Part shown: one piece after another, positions 19,773 to 29,550 of the stretch
Position numbering within the stretch: position 1 is the stretch's first letter
Layout: every line of letters begins with the position of its first letter
Source: Branchinecta lynchi
Taxonomy: Eukaryota; Arthropoda; Branchiopoda; Anostraca; Branchinectidae
Reading direction: 5' to 3'
Length of the DNA: 64,000 bases
Assembly (NCBI GenBank): GCA_023053575.1
Contig: JAKZAP010000017.1
Coordinates: forward strand, 2,797,501-2,861,500
The notes under the pieces: generated by a model
What the model was told of the DNA's origin: nothing
The model's database searches: none
The model's input: the letters and a program-made list of their open reading frames with translations, nothing else
Position numbers and translations under genes: made by a program

Positions 19773-21747
19773 GGATTAGAATGCGGTTGGTGGGTGAATG
19801 CACTTCGAGGATTGCGTCGTGAAGCAGTATGCCATAACAGAGATTTGACAGCGGAATGTTTGGAGGACCGTGATTCTTTTGATTTTGCATTACCAGAAAA
19901 CTCTTCGGAATATTTTGTGGCGGGGAGGCTGAACGCCAGGCTCCAAGCCTGGGAAGCTTTGAGAGAAAAGTTGCCTGATAGTAATGATTTCGATGAAGGA
20001 CTCGTGTGGGTCAGAAGTGGTTTTAATTCACAGGAACATTTTCAGAATTTCAAGGGATCTTTTAAGGGTGTTTCGTACGACGGTGATTTCCCACCCCCGC
20101 GAATTTTCAAAAATCATGATTCGCTAAAGAATCACTCCGATTTCGTTACAGAAACGCTTACTGAGCGAATTCGGAACGGTTCGATATCTGTGTGGGGTAC
20201 CGTTGGGGAGGTACAGCCGCCAAGGGTGGTATTGCCTTTGGGCTTGTAACCCAAAAAGCCTCGTTTAGTCTTGGACGCGCGGTACGTGAAATTGTGTACT
20301 AAAGAAAGGAAGTTTGCCCTTGAGCTGTTCGCAAGATTGTGCGAGCTGGAGACTGGCTGGGCCTGTTGGAGGAGAAATCGGCATACGATCATGTCGCGTT
20401 GTCAAATGAGTCTAGAGAATTCTTCGGGGTCATGTGGGACAATGTGTATTTCGTTTTCAATGTGTTACCATTTGGCTACGCTTTATCTGGATTCGCGTAT
20501 CAGATGCTCGGTAACATGCCCGTGTATTTGCTCAGAACAATGCGGATAAATATCGGACGGTATATTGACGATAGTCTCGTGTCGACGTCAGCAACGTCGT
20601 CGGCGTCTTCTCTCATAAAAAAGGCAGCGGCTGTCTACAGTATTTTGGGATATACGCGTTCGATAAAATCAGTTCTTGTGCCTACAAGGTGTCTGCGCTA
20701 CCTCGGTTTGGTTATTGATACGACTATACCTGCGTTTGTTATTCCATCTGACAAAGTAGAAAAAATGTTGTCGTTGGTAGAGCGCCTTCTCGCAGACAAG
20801 CATCGCACTGTCCCATTAAGAGAGATACAGAAGTTTTCGGGCTACGCGATTTCCTTGCAGCAGGCATTCCCACATGCCAGGTTGTTCATAGGGCTATCGC
20901 TTCTTGTGGGGACGGTAATGTAAAACTGACCGACCCTTTACGCCAAGAACTCTGTTTTTGGCGTTTTGTTCGTGACGCGCCTAAGGTATTCCCTTGGGAT
21001 AGTGAAAAGCACATACTGGTTAAAATGTTTACCGACGCATCGGGATTTTCGTGGAGAGGCCATGTGGCGATGGCTGGGGTCGAACCGTTCTATGTTCGCG
21101 ACATCTGGAGTGTCGAGGAGCAGGATCTGGGAATTTGTGGTAGAAATGTTCTAGAAGCTGTTGGGGAGAGGATCCGTAATTCTACAGTCAGAGTGTTTGT
21201 GGATAATCAGGCTTTGATAGTTAGATGGAATTCCGGAAAGGGAATTTCTGAGGAAATGGAAAGGGCGGTAAAATCAATATTTTCATCTGCTGTTCGTTTT
21301 AATGTCCGGTTGAACTTAGAATTTGTCCGTTCGGGTGACAATGTAGCGGATTACCCGTCTCGCGTTATTGACCAAGCTGATGCTACCTTGTCTAGTCATA
21401 CGTTGCAAAAGGTCGAAAAGTGGTTCGGTGGGAAGGGTGGACACACCTTTGATTTGATGGCGTTGGATTCCAACGCTATGAAAAATGCGAGTGGAACAGT
21501 TTTGCCGCATTTTTCACCGTTTCCACTGCCGGGGTCTTCTGGAAACGATTTCTTTGCTAGTAGTATCCCGGCAGGGAATAATTGTGTGTTTCCACCGTTT
21601 GCAATGATCCCGTCAGTCATACAGCACTTGGAGAGTGGTGTAAATAGTCCATATACTTTGGTGGTACCCCTTACGCCAAAAATGCCGTTTTGGTGGCCGC
21701 TTTACGACAACACCCGCGACAAAGAAACAGAGCGTTTTGAAATATAG
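19773..21747 (+). pseudogene. DIRS-like RT / RNase H / C-terminal domain, three breaks
   Basis: Open from GGATTAGAATGC after a TTTTAG. RT motifs: PKKPRLVLDARYVKLC, EEKSAYDHV (motif A), VYFVFNVLPFGYALSGF (motif B), RYIDDSLV (motif C, 20559-20582), and LREIQKFSGYAISLQQAFPH. RNase H follows: MFTDASGFSWRGHV, FVDNQALIVRW and GDNVADYPSR. The tail HTFDLMALDSN, LPHFSPFPLPGSSG, VFPPFAMIP and LVVPLTPKMPFWWPL is the domain found at the end of DIRS/Ngaro-type pol. A TAA at 20247-20249 and frameshifts near 20340 and 20885 break it. Motif A has Glu where the catalytic Asp is expected. Confidence 0.75.
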
Positions 21748-22222
21748 AAAAGCGTTTTTTTTTTACGTGAACGCGTGTGTAAACAATTTATTCAAATTCT
21801 GTTTCAGGGTCAGAGCTGTATGGTTGCGCTTCACGACCCATGTGTATATCGAAGGCGAGGATCATCATATGCCGTTTTATGTTTATCTGTACAGATGAAT
21901 TGTTTTGTTACGCCTTTTCATATAAAGTTTATCGCATACACGTTGACGTTGACATGTTAGCTGACCTAGCCCGTTCTTGATACGGCTCAGTGATGCTGTG
22001 AAGATTAAATAACTTTCCGACAACAGCCGGGGCTCAGAAAGAGTGTTAATTGACTTTAGATTTTTTATATAACCTTTTGCAGGCAGTGCGGAAATCGAAC
22101 TGCCCCGCAATATGTCGTGGGTTATATACTTGCAACGACAGGACAGTTCCAATATAGTTTGACATTCAGGTCAGAAAAATAAGACGTGTGTTATTATACC
22201 ATGTCGATGTGCTGTGTTCAGC
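21748..22222 (+). other. 3' flank of DIRS-like pol with candidate right repeat
   Basis: Includes the candidate right terminal repeat at 22003-22044. TTCTGTTTCAG near 21799-21809 is acceptor-like but no exon is evident after it. No recombinase motif (Arg...HxxR...Tyr) was seen in any frame. Confidence 0.4.
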
Positions 22223-22950
22223 TCATAGTTCATCAGCCAGACGCCTGCACAACGTTATTTTTGGAAGTGACGTTATTTTAAGAAAAACATTTTCGTTAAC
22301 TCGCTCCTGCGGCTGCGATGAGACGAAATAGATATTTCCGCAAGGGAATGTGAATCAGTCATTGAGCAGTATAAACAGCAAGTCAAGATGCTGTTCAGTT
22401 CTAAGAAAAATATTTTTGTTAAATCGCTCTTGGCTGCGATGAAACGAAGTAGATAATTCCGCAAGGGAATGCGAATCAGTCACTGAGCAGTAAACAGCAA
22501 GTCAAGATGCTGCTTTCAGTTCATCAGCCTGATGCCTGCACAACGTTTTTTTGGAAGTAACGTTTTTTTAAGAAAAATGTTTTCGTTAACTCGCTCCTGC
22601 GGCTGCGATGAGACGAAAGTATAGATATTTCCGCAAGGGAATGTGAATAAGTCATTGAGCAGTATAAACAGCAAGTCAAGATGCTGTTCAGTTCTAAGAA
22701 AAACATTTTTGTTAACTCGCTCTTGGCTGCGATGAAACGAAGTAGATAATTCCGCAAGGGAATGCGATTCAGTCACTGAGCAGTAAACAGCAAGTCAAGA
22801 TGCTGCTTTCAGTTCATCAGCCTGATGCCTGCACAACGTTTTTTTGGAAGTAACGTTTTTTTAAGAAAAATGTTTTCGTTAACTCGCTCCTGCGGCTGCG
22901 ATGAGACGAAAGTATAGATATTTCCGCAAAGGAATGCGAATCAGTCACAG
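22223..22950. repeat. Nested tandem array, about 292-bp unit with two half-units
   Basis: CATCAGCC..GC.GCACAACGTT marks unit starts at 22231, 22522 and 22815 (spacing 291 and 293). The third unit is cut near 22950. Each unit holds two related half-units of about 145 bp that begin AAGAAAAA.ATTTT.GTTAA and end CAGCAAGTCAAGATGCTG. All open frames here are made by the repeat. Confidence 0.85.
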
Positions 22951-23334
22951 AGATTGGGGAGGCATATACGTAACAGCATAGTAAGGATATGCATTTGGTG
23001 AAGACCCTAAAAATTGTCTGTGGATATTTTTGAACTTCCCAACTGTCTTGGCCTATAGAAACCAGGGATAAATTTCACTTTGCTTGCACCACTGTTACTG
23101 TTACACTATTATTGTTACAAATGAAGTGAAGAAAATACAGTACAGTTTCATAATTGTGCAGATTGTGACCCACAAGCTGACCTGATAAGAAAAGCCAAGG
23201 TCTTCATTTTATTGGAAAAGGCCACAGACCAGAAGACCTTGGGTCAGTTCTGCAGATTAAGGAGGAATTGATTCCACAGTTAAAGGAGATCATGAGTCAT
23301 CCAACACTGCCACCCCCCACACTCTCTGCCAGAT
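22951..23334. other. No recognised gene
   Basis: Nothing repeated or coding was recognised before the second copy of the unknown gene family begins. Confidence 0.35.
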
Positions 23335-23461
23335 ATTACAGTGTTCTCCGAAAAGGCTGCAGAGCAGAACCCTTACGGAGGAGACAAAGGCAGCGATGGC
23401 TGGTACAAAACAGCTCCGAATCGGGATCGGGAACCGTCCCGAGTTTATGTTGAAAGATTAC
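23335..23461 (+). pseudogene. Repeated unknown gene family, copy 2, exon A
   Basis: Matches copy 1 exon A. It ends GAAAGATTAC before GTAAGT at 23462. Indels shift the frame twice within the exon, so the aligned peptide (PLTEETKAAMAG ... RPEFMLKDY) is recovered only by changing frame. Confidence 0.4.
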
Positions 23462-24648
23462 GTAAGTTAACAATTCGTTATGTTGCTTGTGCATCAGCAC
23501 CTAGAGTTAGTTATATTTCCTTTGAAGTTTTGCACCTCTGTATGCCTTTTTATCCATAAAACACCCTCAAACTCGTTTCTAATGAGAAGAGAAGATTGTT
23601 CTTATGCCGAGCGTGAGTATTTAGAGAAATTGGGTAGGACGTATAGAGTGCTACATGTCAGGTCTTTCTGAAATGGTATATGGTTAAACCAAGAACCTAT
23701 AAGCCAATCATACCCAAACTTGGCAAGTGCACACTATAGCCACTTCCCCATTCCGTTCAAGGTCCGGATTGGGTGACCGCAAATTCTCATGTTTTCCAAG
23801 GGCCTATGATCATTTCTGCCTCAAGAGCTGAAAATAAATTGTTGTAAAGTTCCTAGACCCCTTAAAGTGTCCCTCAAACGCCGTGAGGTAGAAATTTAGA
23901 TCGGTCCCGAAGACTGTGAATGGCAGTTAAGTGTGAGTGGGTGTGTTCGGGGGCGGGGGGGTCTTGAAATTCCTGTGACCGTTATAGTGGAGATACCTGG
24001 ACGGATATAGGCGGACAGGACAATCATCATATTGCTCGTGTGTCCGGAATCAGATAGGGTTATGGTCTGGCTATTCCTCCCCTCCACGACATTGACAACA
24101 GGAACTGTCAGGGCCCATTTACATGCTACGTCTCCTTGCAAGTGCCATATGAACATACAGCTCTTCTGTAATGATCTGTACTATCACGACGCTATTTGTA
24201 TGGTAACGCACACCGTGGTAGTAGTTGGTGATCCCGCCTAGTGACGCGTGTGTGGTGATTCAGAGAATCACCAGTGTAGGTACGTTCCCCTGATGTGGTA
24301 GCTGAGGCTGGTCGTCACTAGTTCTTTAGCGAGGTTCCGAACTCCAAAGTCGCTTACAGTAGCATAGAGGTAACATAAGTAAGATATAGGTTTTATTCGA
24401 GACTTACTGTACATGACTAATATGGGACGTCCCTTCTCAGTACCCACTGTATCCACCGAGATGCGTTGATATTAAATTGACTCACTATGAACTGCAACTC
24501 TCAACTGAACTGAACTTCAATCTCCAACTGCAACTGCTCTCTTCTTATTCTCCTTCTCTACTTATATTATTCTTTAAACTTTATCATTCTTACGGCAACG
24601 TTATGGTTTCGGTTCATACTTTAGCAGTCAGTACACTTCATTTTGTAA
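23462..24648 (+). other. Intron-like DNA of copy 2 with an extra segment at about 24165-24640
   Basis: Blocks 23462-24165 match 8163-8950 (for example GTGAGGTAGAAATTTAGATC at both 8662 and 23882). The segment 24165-24640 has no counterpart in copy 1, where CAGCTTTCCATTTTGTAG is continuous, so it is an insertion in copy 2 or deletion in copy 1. No transposon ends were identified in it. Confidence 0.45.
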
Positions 24649-24846
24649 CTGATGCAAGACATAGTGGACGAAGTGCCAGACGTTGACCAGAAAACGGAGC
24701 TGATGCTGGTTGCGTCTGGAAATTATCTAACGTTTCGACCAAAAAACCGAAATTTCCTGGACGAGACTGACATGCAGCTCAAACTTCAAGATTATTGCTG
24801 TCGGAAAGCGCAACTGATGATCTATGTTGACGCGCCAGAAAAAGAT
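24649..24846 (+). pseudogene. Repeated unknown gene family, copy 2, exon B
   Basis: Open throughout: MQDIVDEVPDVDQKTELMLV, then FLDETDMQLKLQDYCCRKAQ and LMIYVDAPEKD, ending at a GTATGT donor (24847). The pattern L.DY.....AQLMIYV could be the last strands of a ubiquitin-like fold, but this is weak. The expected acceptor reads GTAAC instead of GTAGC of copy 1, so splicing here is probably lost although the frame is intact. No family was recognised with confidence. Confidence 0.45.
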
Positions 24847-25273
24847 GTATGTATATTTCCTCCAACTATAAAACACACCTGTTTAATATAACTGAACTTA
24901 AATGACTTAGTATAACCTATGACGCCAATGTGACCTACTTCCTGTTCTTAAACCCCGAGATCCTATATATATAGCTTCCTATGCTATTATACGTTCTGAA
25001 CGACACCGCTAACGACACCTCACTATAATCTTTCCACTTGCCGCGGTTCACTACAGTTTCCATGCTCGTTATGCTACGGACATATGTGGTTGCGTATCAT
25101 GTAATATTGATGATCTGAATTTGGCCAAGATATGGCTCCAGGAGCCCTTTACAGTATTCAGATAGCTTTGAGTATTGGAACATTAACATATAAAGAGTCC
25201 AAGGTGAGCTTTAAGTATAAAATTCAAATTTTAGGTTAGTTATAACATATAATAAGTAACGGTTTAAATACAG

Positions 25274-25360
25274 GTGATCAGTATACATGAAGGAGTCCCA
25301 TTCCAGGAAGGTGAACTACGTCGTCTCTTGCTTGAATGTTTTCTAAAATCAGGATGGCAC
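25274..25360 (+). pseudogene. Repeated unknown gene family, copy 2, exon C candidate
   Basis: After AAATACAG (to 25273) the frame reads VISIHEGVPFQEGELRRLLL then ECFLKSGWHHCHIAAC. The corresponding part of copy 1 (about 9583) is frameshifted. No donor is obvious at the 3' side, so the end is approximate. Confidence 0.35.
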
Positions 25361-25477
25361 CATTGCCATATTGCTGCTTGTATATATAAAGGCAGCTTGC
25401 AGGGGCTATCGTTGTTTGTAACCTTCGACGTTGCGGCTCTTTAAATTATACCTGTATAATATGCAATAGAATCACAC

Positions 25478-26344
25478 GCCAGTCCAGTTAAATGCCCAGC
25501 GAAATTTTATCCGTAAGGAGGTATCGCAGATTGCTTTAACAAGCCGCCAGTGGGTTCTGCCGTCCACCTCCCCGGCAAAGAGGTCAAAGCGTCCAAGCAA
25601 CAACATTCCCAAGAGAAAGAAAAAGCTATCACAAGAGGAGGAAGAGGAAGATTAGAATGCGGAGACGTCCGATGACGATCTAATTGATATTCCTGTTCCA
25701 CTCGACTGGAACGGTAAACCCCGCCTCACCGTCGACACGGATGACGACGACACGCTCGACCTTGAGGATCAGGAAGAGGTTTACCTGAAACAGATCGGGC
25801 GGAAAAGCAGGCGGCCCGGTTTGAGTGGAGCACAGCCTCCAACATCAAGCACTCTGCATCCATCAGACTTCATTGATTTGTTTGCCGAAGCCGGAGATAC
25901 TGCCACAAACAAACCTACTGCCCTGCCGCCCATAGCGCCTAATTTAATTCACACTGCCACAAACTCTCCTGCCACCGCTCATGACCTGCCGCCAATAGTG
26001 CCTGCGCCAGCCAACACTGCCGAGCCCCCCACAGTGCCTGCGCCAGCGAACAATCACACTGCCGAGCCCCAGCCCCCCACATGTGCCTGCGCCAGCGAAC
26101 AATCACACTGCCGAGCCCCCCACAGTGGCTGCGCCAGCAAACAATCACACTGCCGAGCCCCAGCCCCCCACAGTGCCTGCGCCAGCGAACAATGTCACTG
26201 CCGAGCCCCCCACAGTGCCTGAGCCAGCGAAAACACACACTGCCGAGCTCCCCTCACTGCCCCCCATAGTGCCTGCGCCAGCTGCTGCATCATCCCGCTC
26301 CACACTGGTCAGAGTGGATTACAAGGCGCCGACGCCGAAAACAG
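25478..26344 (+). pseudogene. Repeated unknown gene family, copy 2, exon D with basic, acidic and Pro-Ala repeat regions
   Basis: Matches the third copy near CGCCAG..GTCCAGTTAAA. In order the frame gives VLPSTSPAKRSKRPSNN and IPKRKKKLSQEEEEED (a possible nuclear localisation signal), a TAG at 25653, then DDDLIDIPVPLDWNGKPRL, DTDDDDTLDLEDQEEVY and FIDLFAEAGDTATNKPT. A repeat of about 14 residues (TVPAPANNHTAEP) follows six times from 25996 to 26250. A one-base insertion at about 26088 shifts the frame within the repeat. The exon ends ACAG followed by GCATGA where copy 1 has GTAAGT, so the donor is altered. No family was recognised. Confidence 0.45.
25996..26250 (+). repeat. Coding-type minisatellite, 42-48 bp unit, six copies
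   Basis: Units of CCCACAGTGCCTGCGCCAGC plus AACAATCACACTGCCGAGCC with an optional CCAGCC. The encoded unit is TVPAPANNHTAEP(QP)P. Units stay in frame except for the single-base insertion near 26088. Confidence 0.75.
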
Positions 26345-26782
26345 GCATGATTTTGTCAGAATTTGATTCTTTCTTTTTCCTGCACAGAGAAATAAACAAT
26401 GCGTTGTTATAGTCGATTACAATCATAATTGATATTGATGATTTGACAATTAAATGACCATAACACGCATGGTTTGTTTCTCTGTGCAGGACCTGCTCAC
26501 CTTATGCTCTGTCCGCTGAGCATCTTGGCCTGCGCAGCCTATATCTGTTTCTGTAATCCATATTGGATGTCAATGAAGCCAGCACTATATATAATACTTA
26601 GTCCGCCATATTTTCTACTGCATAATTGCCTGCACGGACTGTGGGGTTCCGCTGTATAAGCTCGCTGCTTTGGTCGCACTTATATAGTTTTTACATACTT
26701 TGGGGAATTTCATGTTAATATTATAATGAAGCAGCCCTGTATTAAATGAAGACATGAAGAGCAACATAACCACGTCAAACAA
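26345..26782. other. No gene; acceptor-like site at 26490
   Basis: TTTGTTTCTCTGTGCAG ends at about 26490 and could be the acceptor of a further exon of the family, but what follows (frame with many Leu/Cys/Tyr) is not recognised. Confidence 0.25.
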
Positions 26783-27131
26783 CTCTGCAACGAACTGTGT
26801 TGGAACAGAGAGCCATATAATGTCAAATGTCGCCTATATGGAAAGCGACAAGCATGACATATCTGCCTATTTTTACATTTCGTATAAGATGGCAGAACAT
26901 CTCAACAGAACGCAAGGCCTATTTGCGATGGGGAATTAGATACGATTTTCTTGATAATTTGCAACAAACTGTGTTGGAACAGAGAGCCATATAGTGTCAA
27001 ATGTCGCCTATATGGAAAGCGACAAGCATGACATATCTGCCTATTTTTACATTTCGTATGAGATAGCAGAAAATCTCAACAGAATGCAAGGCCTATTTGC
27101 GATGGGGAATTAGATACGATTTTCTTGATAA
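26783..27131. repeat. Tandem duplication, 174-bp unit
   Basis: ACTGTGTTGGAACAGAGAGC occurs at 26794 and 26968. Both units contain GAAAGCGACAAGCATGACAT and end GGGGAATTAGATACGATTTT. They differ at only a few positions, so duplication is fairly recent. Confidence 0.85.
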
Positions 27132-27419
27132 TTCTGTGTCTGTTAATACACTTTGTCATACTATGGACAAGCAAAACTTCTTTTGATGCCCTTCCTTCAG
27201 AGGCCACTATGCGGATCTGGTCTTTATGTCGGGAGGTTAGGCCTACATATGTTCACTCTCAGACAGGCGAATATGCCCACCGTATAACTTAAAGACGTAT
27301 TTTTGTTGAAGGACGGTCCATGTCTACGCGGCGCACCTGTAACAAGGACTAACAGATCTTGATCCGGAGTGAAGGTGATTTCGTCAAAAGAGTGATTTCA
27401 AATTCGTGTTTTTTATTCA
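27132..27419. other. No recognised gene
   Basis: Nothing was recognised. Confidence 0.3.
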
Positions 27420-27960
27420 TTTGTGCATTGTTTTTTGTGTTTGGTGCATTGTGGGGGGGTTTCTCATGGCAAATGGAAAGGTGGACTGGCAGAATCCCAG
27501 GGACCTCTTTGCTGGGGAGGTAGACGGCAGAACCCTCTCGCGGCTTGATACAGCAATTTGCGATACGTCATTATACGGATGAAATTTCTCTGGGCGTTTA
27601 ACTGGACTCTGGCGACAGAAGTTGTTTCGTTCGCTCTGACGTCGTTTGATGTTTTCAAGGAAACTGCTGCAAGCAGATCCTGCATCTTCCGGTTTGTAAC
27701 CGAAGGATGGCAAGCAAAACCGAAAATACATATCAAGCCCGAGAGTGAAAGGGTTTCCATGCCAGTCCACCTTTCCATTTGCCATGCGGTAGAGCCTCAC
27801 ACACATTGCCACCGCCTCTGTGATTGTTTGTTGTGCATTGTTCTTTTGTATTTGGTGCGCATTATGGGTGGATTCTGATGCCAGTCCACCTTTCCATTAG
27901 TCTGCGGTACAGACCCACACACAATGCCACCGCCTCTCGGACATCTGAGGGACGATCTGT
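27420..27960 (-). pseudogene. Repeated unknown gene family, rearranged third copy
   Basis: The minus frame from 27812 reads MAMCVRLYRMANGKVDWHGN then FTLGLDMYFRFCLPSFGYKP, SSFLENIKRRQSERNNFC and PVKRPEKFHPYNDVSQIAV, then VLPSTSPAKRS. It bridges the first part of copy 1 exon D (CVRLYRLTNGKVDW) and the start of copy 2 exon D (VLPSTSPAKRS), so it shows the intact order of that exon. The CVRLYR block occurs again at 27880-27960 on the same strand and, inverted, at 27465-27495 on the plus strand. The locus is thus scrambled. Function is unknown. Confidence 0.45.
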
Positions 27961-28299
27961 CTTACACTTATGCACTTTCAGTATCGAACAATTCTAGAAA
28001 TGAACAAATGTCTCCAATCAGCCCTTCTTCTGGAATAACCATGGAGTTTAGACTTTAGCCCAAACTTATATCTATATATATAAGAATTCCAATACGATCC
28101 GGCCGGCGCTTTACAAGCTTTGAATGAATTTGCGCTTTTTGTCTCCGAGTCGATATATGCATGTGCAAACCACCAGAAACGAACATCCCTATTTTGAAAA
28201 CGTCAGGCTTATGAGAAGAATGCTATATCCGTGTCCATGTCTAAAATGCATTTTCCGTGGTGTGTTGAAGTTTTGATTCATTGTTCAGGTGTCCTTTAA
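27961..28299. other. No recognised gene
   Basis: Contains a short TATATATA run near 28072-28082. Nothing else was seen. Confidence 0.3.
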
Positions 28300-28561
28300 A
28301 TAGCTGAGATAAACGCTGAATTTTTATGATATACGATGAAGTGATACTCAACGATGATGTGATTCTTTTGTGATTGCGCTTATGCGCTTACTGTGATATA
28401 ACTTTAATAGTATTCTTCGATAAAATATAGTTTTAAAAGCTGAGATGAACGCTGAATTTGTAAGAAGATAACTGCGTCCAGCGTAAAGTTTTCACATATC
28501 GATGATGTGATAGCGCTTATGCACTTAGTGTGAGATAGCTTTAACATAGTATTCTTCGATT
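28300..28561. repeat. Diverged duplication, about 135-bp unit
   Basis: AGCTGAGATAAACGCTGAATTT (28302) and AGCTGAGATGAACGCTGAATTT (28438) start two related blocks, each ending AGTATTCTTCGAT. The interior is diverged. Confidence 0.6.
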
Positions 28562-28772
28562 GTGTTCGTCTCACCTGTTAAAGGCGTACACTTGCTTAAG
28601 GGCGGTCCAACTTTATAATAGTTATATTCTTCGATACTTATGAAGTCGTTCGTCTGCCACCGCTATACTTCTGTTTTCTGCATGTGTTGCTTCATAGTTA
28701 TGGGCAAAATGTTTATAATATCAATCATTAGCTTTTAAATTTTCTTCCAGACCCTAATTTATTTCAAGTTGC
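28562..28772. other. No recognised gene
   Basis: Short non-coding stretch between two repeat blocks. Confidence 0.3.
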
Positions 28773-29010
28773 ACTCAATCTAATCTCCAACTAAACTGTT
28801 GATTGACAACTCAACGATTGAGTTACAACTCAACTGTTGAGTTACAGCGTTAAGCTGTTAGAATAACAGTTGAACTCAATCTAATCTCCAACTAAACTGT
28901 TGATTGACAACTCAACGGTTGAATTACATCTCAACTGTTGAGTTACAGCTCAACTGTTGAGTTACGGCTCAACTGTTGAGTTACAGCTCAACTGTTGAGT
29001 TCCAACTGAA
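28773..29010. repeat. 19-bp near-palindromic minisatellite inside a 99-bp duplication
   Basis: The unit CTCAACTGTTGAGTTACAG recurs head to tail from about 28929 to 29000, with diverged units upstream. Each unit contains CTCAAC-T-GTTGAG, two 6-base arms around one base, so each can form a small hairpin. ACTCAATCTAATCTCCAACT begins at 28773 and again at 28872, marking a larger duplication. Confidence 0.8.
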
Positions 29011-29471
29011 CCTTTGAACTACAGAACGGGGGAACTACGGAAAGTTGAGGCGTGTATAACTTTCGAACGGTTGATCAGATCTGAATGAAACTTAATTACT
29101 ATCAAGAAGAATCGTACATGTCCAAGAACACGGGGCACTCGGAGAGGGACATATATCCGTTGACATCCATAACTCTGGATAGACTGATCTGATTGCTGTT
29201 GAATATGAGGAAGAAACTGTATTTTTAGTGTCTGTCACTGATCAGATTAGCGGCATGTGAAGAAAAAGTGGTCGGAAGTGCTTGGGATTACCCCGGTCCT
29301 CCTATTGGCATTCCCGGAATCGCTTTCTGGTTTGAAAACGATATATACATCCCTAATTCATATTTTACATAATTGATATGTTGGAAATTCCTTGATTAGT
29401 CGATATCCATCAGAATCCTTTTTGTGTTTGGTGCTAACCTGTCACTCTTCTGTCACTCTTGTATTTCTCAG
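29011..29471. other. No gene; satellite-like phrase
   Basis: CTTTCGAACGGTTGATCAGATCTGAATG (29060) is similar to the inverted phrase in the 50-51 kb satellite (AAGATCTGATCACCCGTTCGAAAG), so this may be a related dispersed repeat. Confidence 0.35.
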
Positions 29472-29550
29472 AACTGTCATGCCTCTGATGAAGTTAACGT
29501 AGAACAAACGCCTGAAGTCGATCCGGTCGAGCCGCTACAGCCGCAACAAA
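29472..29550 (+). other. Possible short exon
   Basis: TTGTATTTCTCAG (acceptor) is followed by an open 79-bp stretch (CHASDEVNVEQTPEVDPVEP LQPQQT) and then GTACAG, a weak donor. The peptide is acidic with a Gln/Pro end. No partner exon was found. Confidence 0.2.

Larger units (their letters stand above)
17980..22044 (+). mobile_element. DIRS-like retrotransposon, no tyrosine recombinase seen
   Basis: Contains a gag with zinc knuckle, then RT, RNase H and the C-terminal domain usual in DIRS/Ngaro-type pol. A related sequence occurs just outside both coding ends: GATTAAGTAACT...CGACAATAGGCCGGACTCGG at 17980-18026 and GATTAAATAACT...CGACAACAGCCGGGGCTCAG at 22003-22044, which may be the element's direct terminal or split repeats. 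DIRS-like elements integrate by a tyrosine recombinase, but only about 250 bp lies between pol and the right repeat. The copy is therefore non-autonomous, deleted, or organised differently from known members. Confidence 0.6.

Noticed and set aside
22083..22110. tRNA T-arm-like string (GGAAATCGAACTGCC)
   Set aside because: No acceptor stem or anticodon arm could be built around it.
22273..22776. Several minus-strand frames with similar peptides (MRNYLLRF, FFLELNSILTCCLYCSM)
   Set aside because: They repeat because the 292-bp array repeats; no independent coding evidence.
28773..29010. CRISPR-like array
   Set aside because: Units of 19 bp follow each other without unique spacers, in eukaryotic DNA.
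29472..29550. Fourth copy of the multi-exon family
   Set aside because: Acceptor and donor are plausible but the peptide does not match exons A-D.
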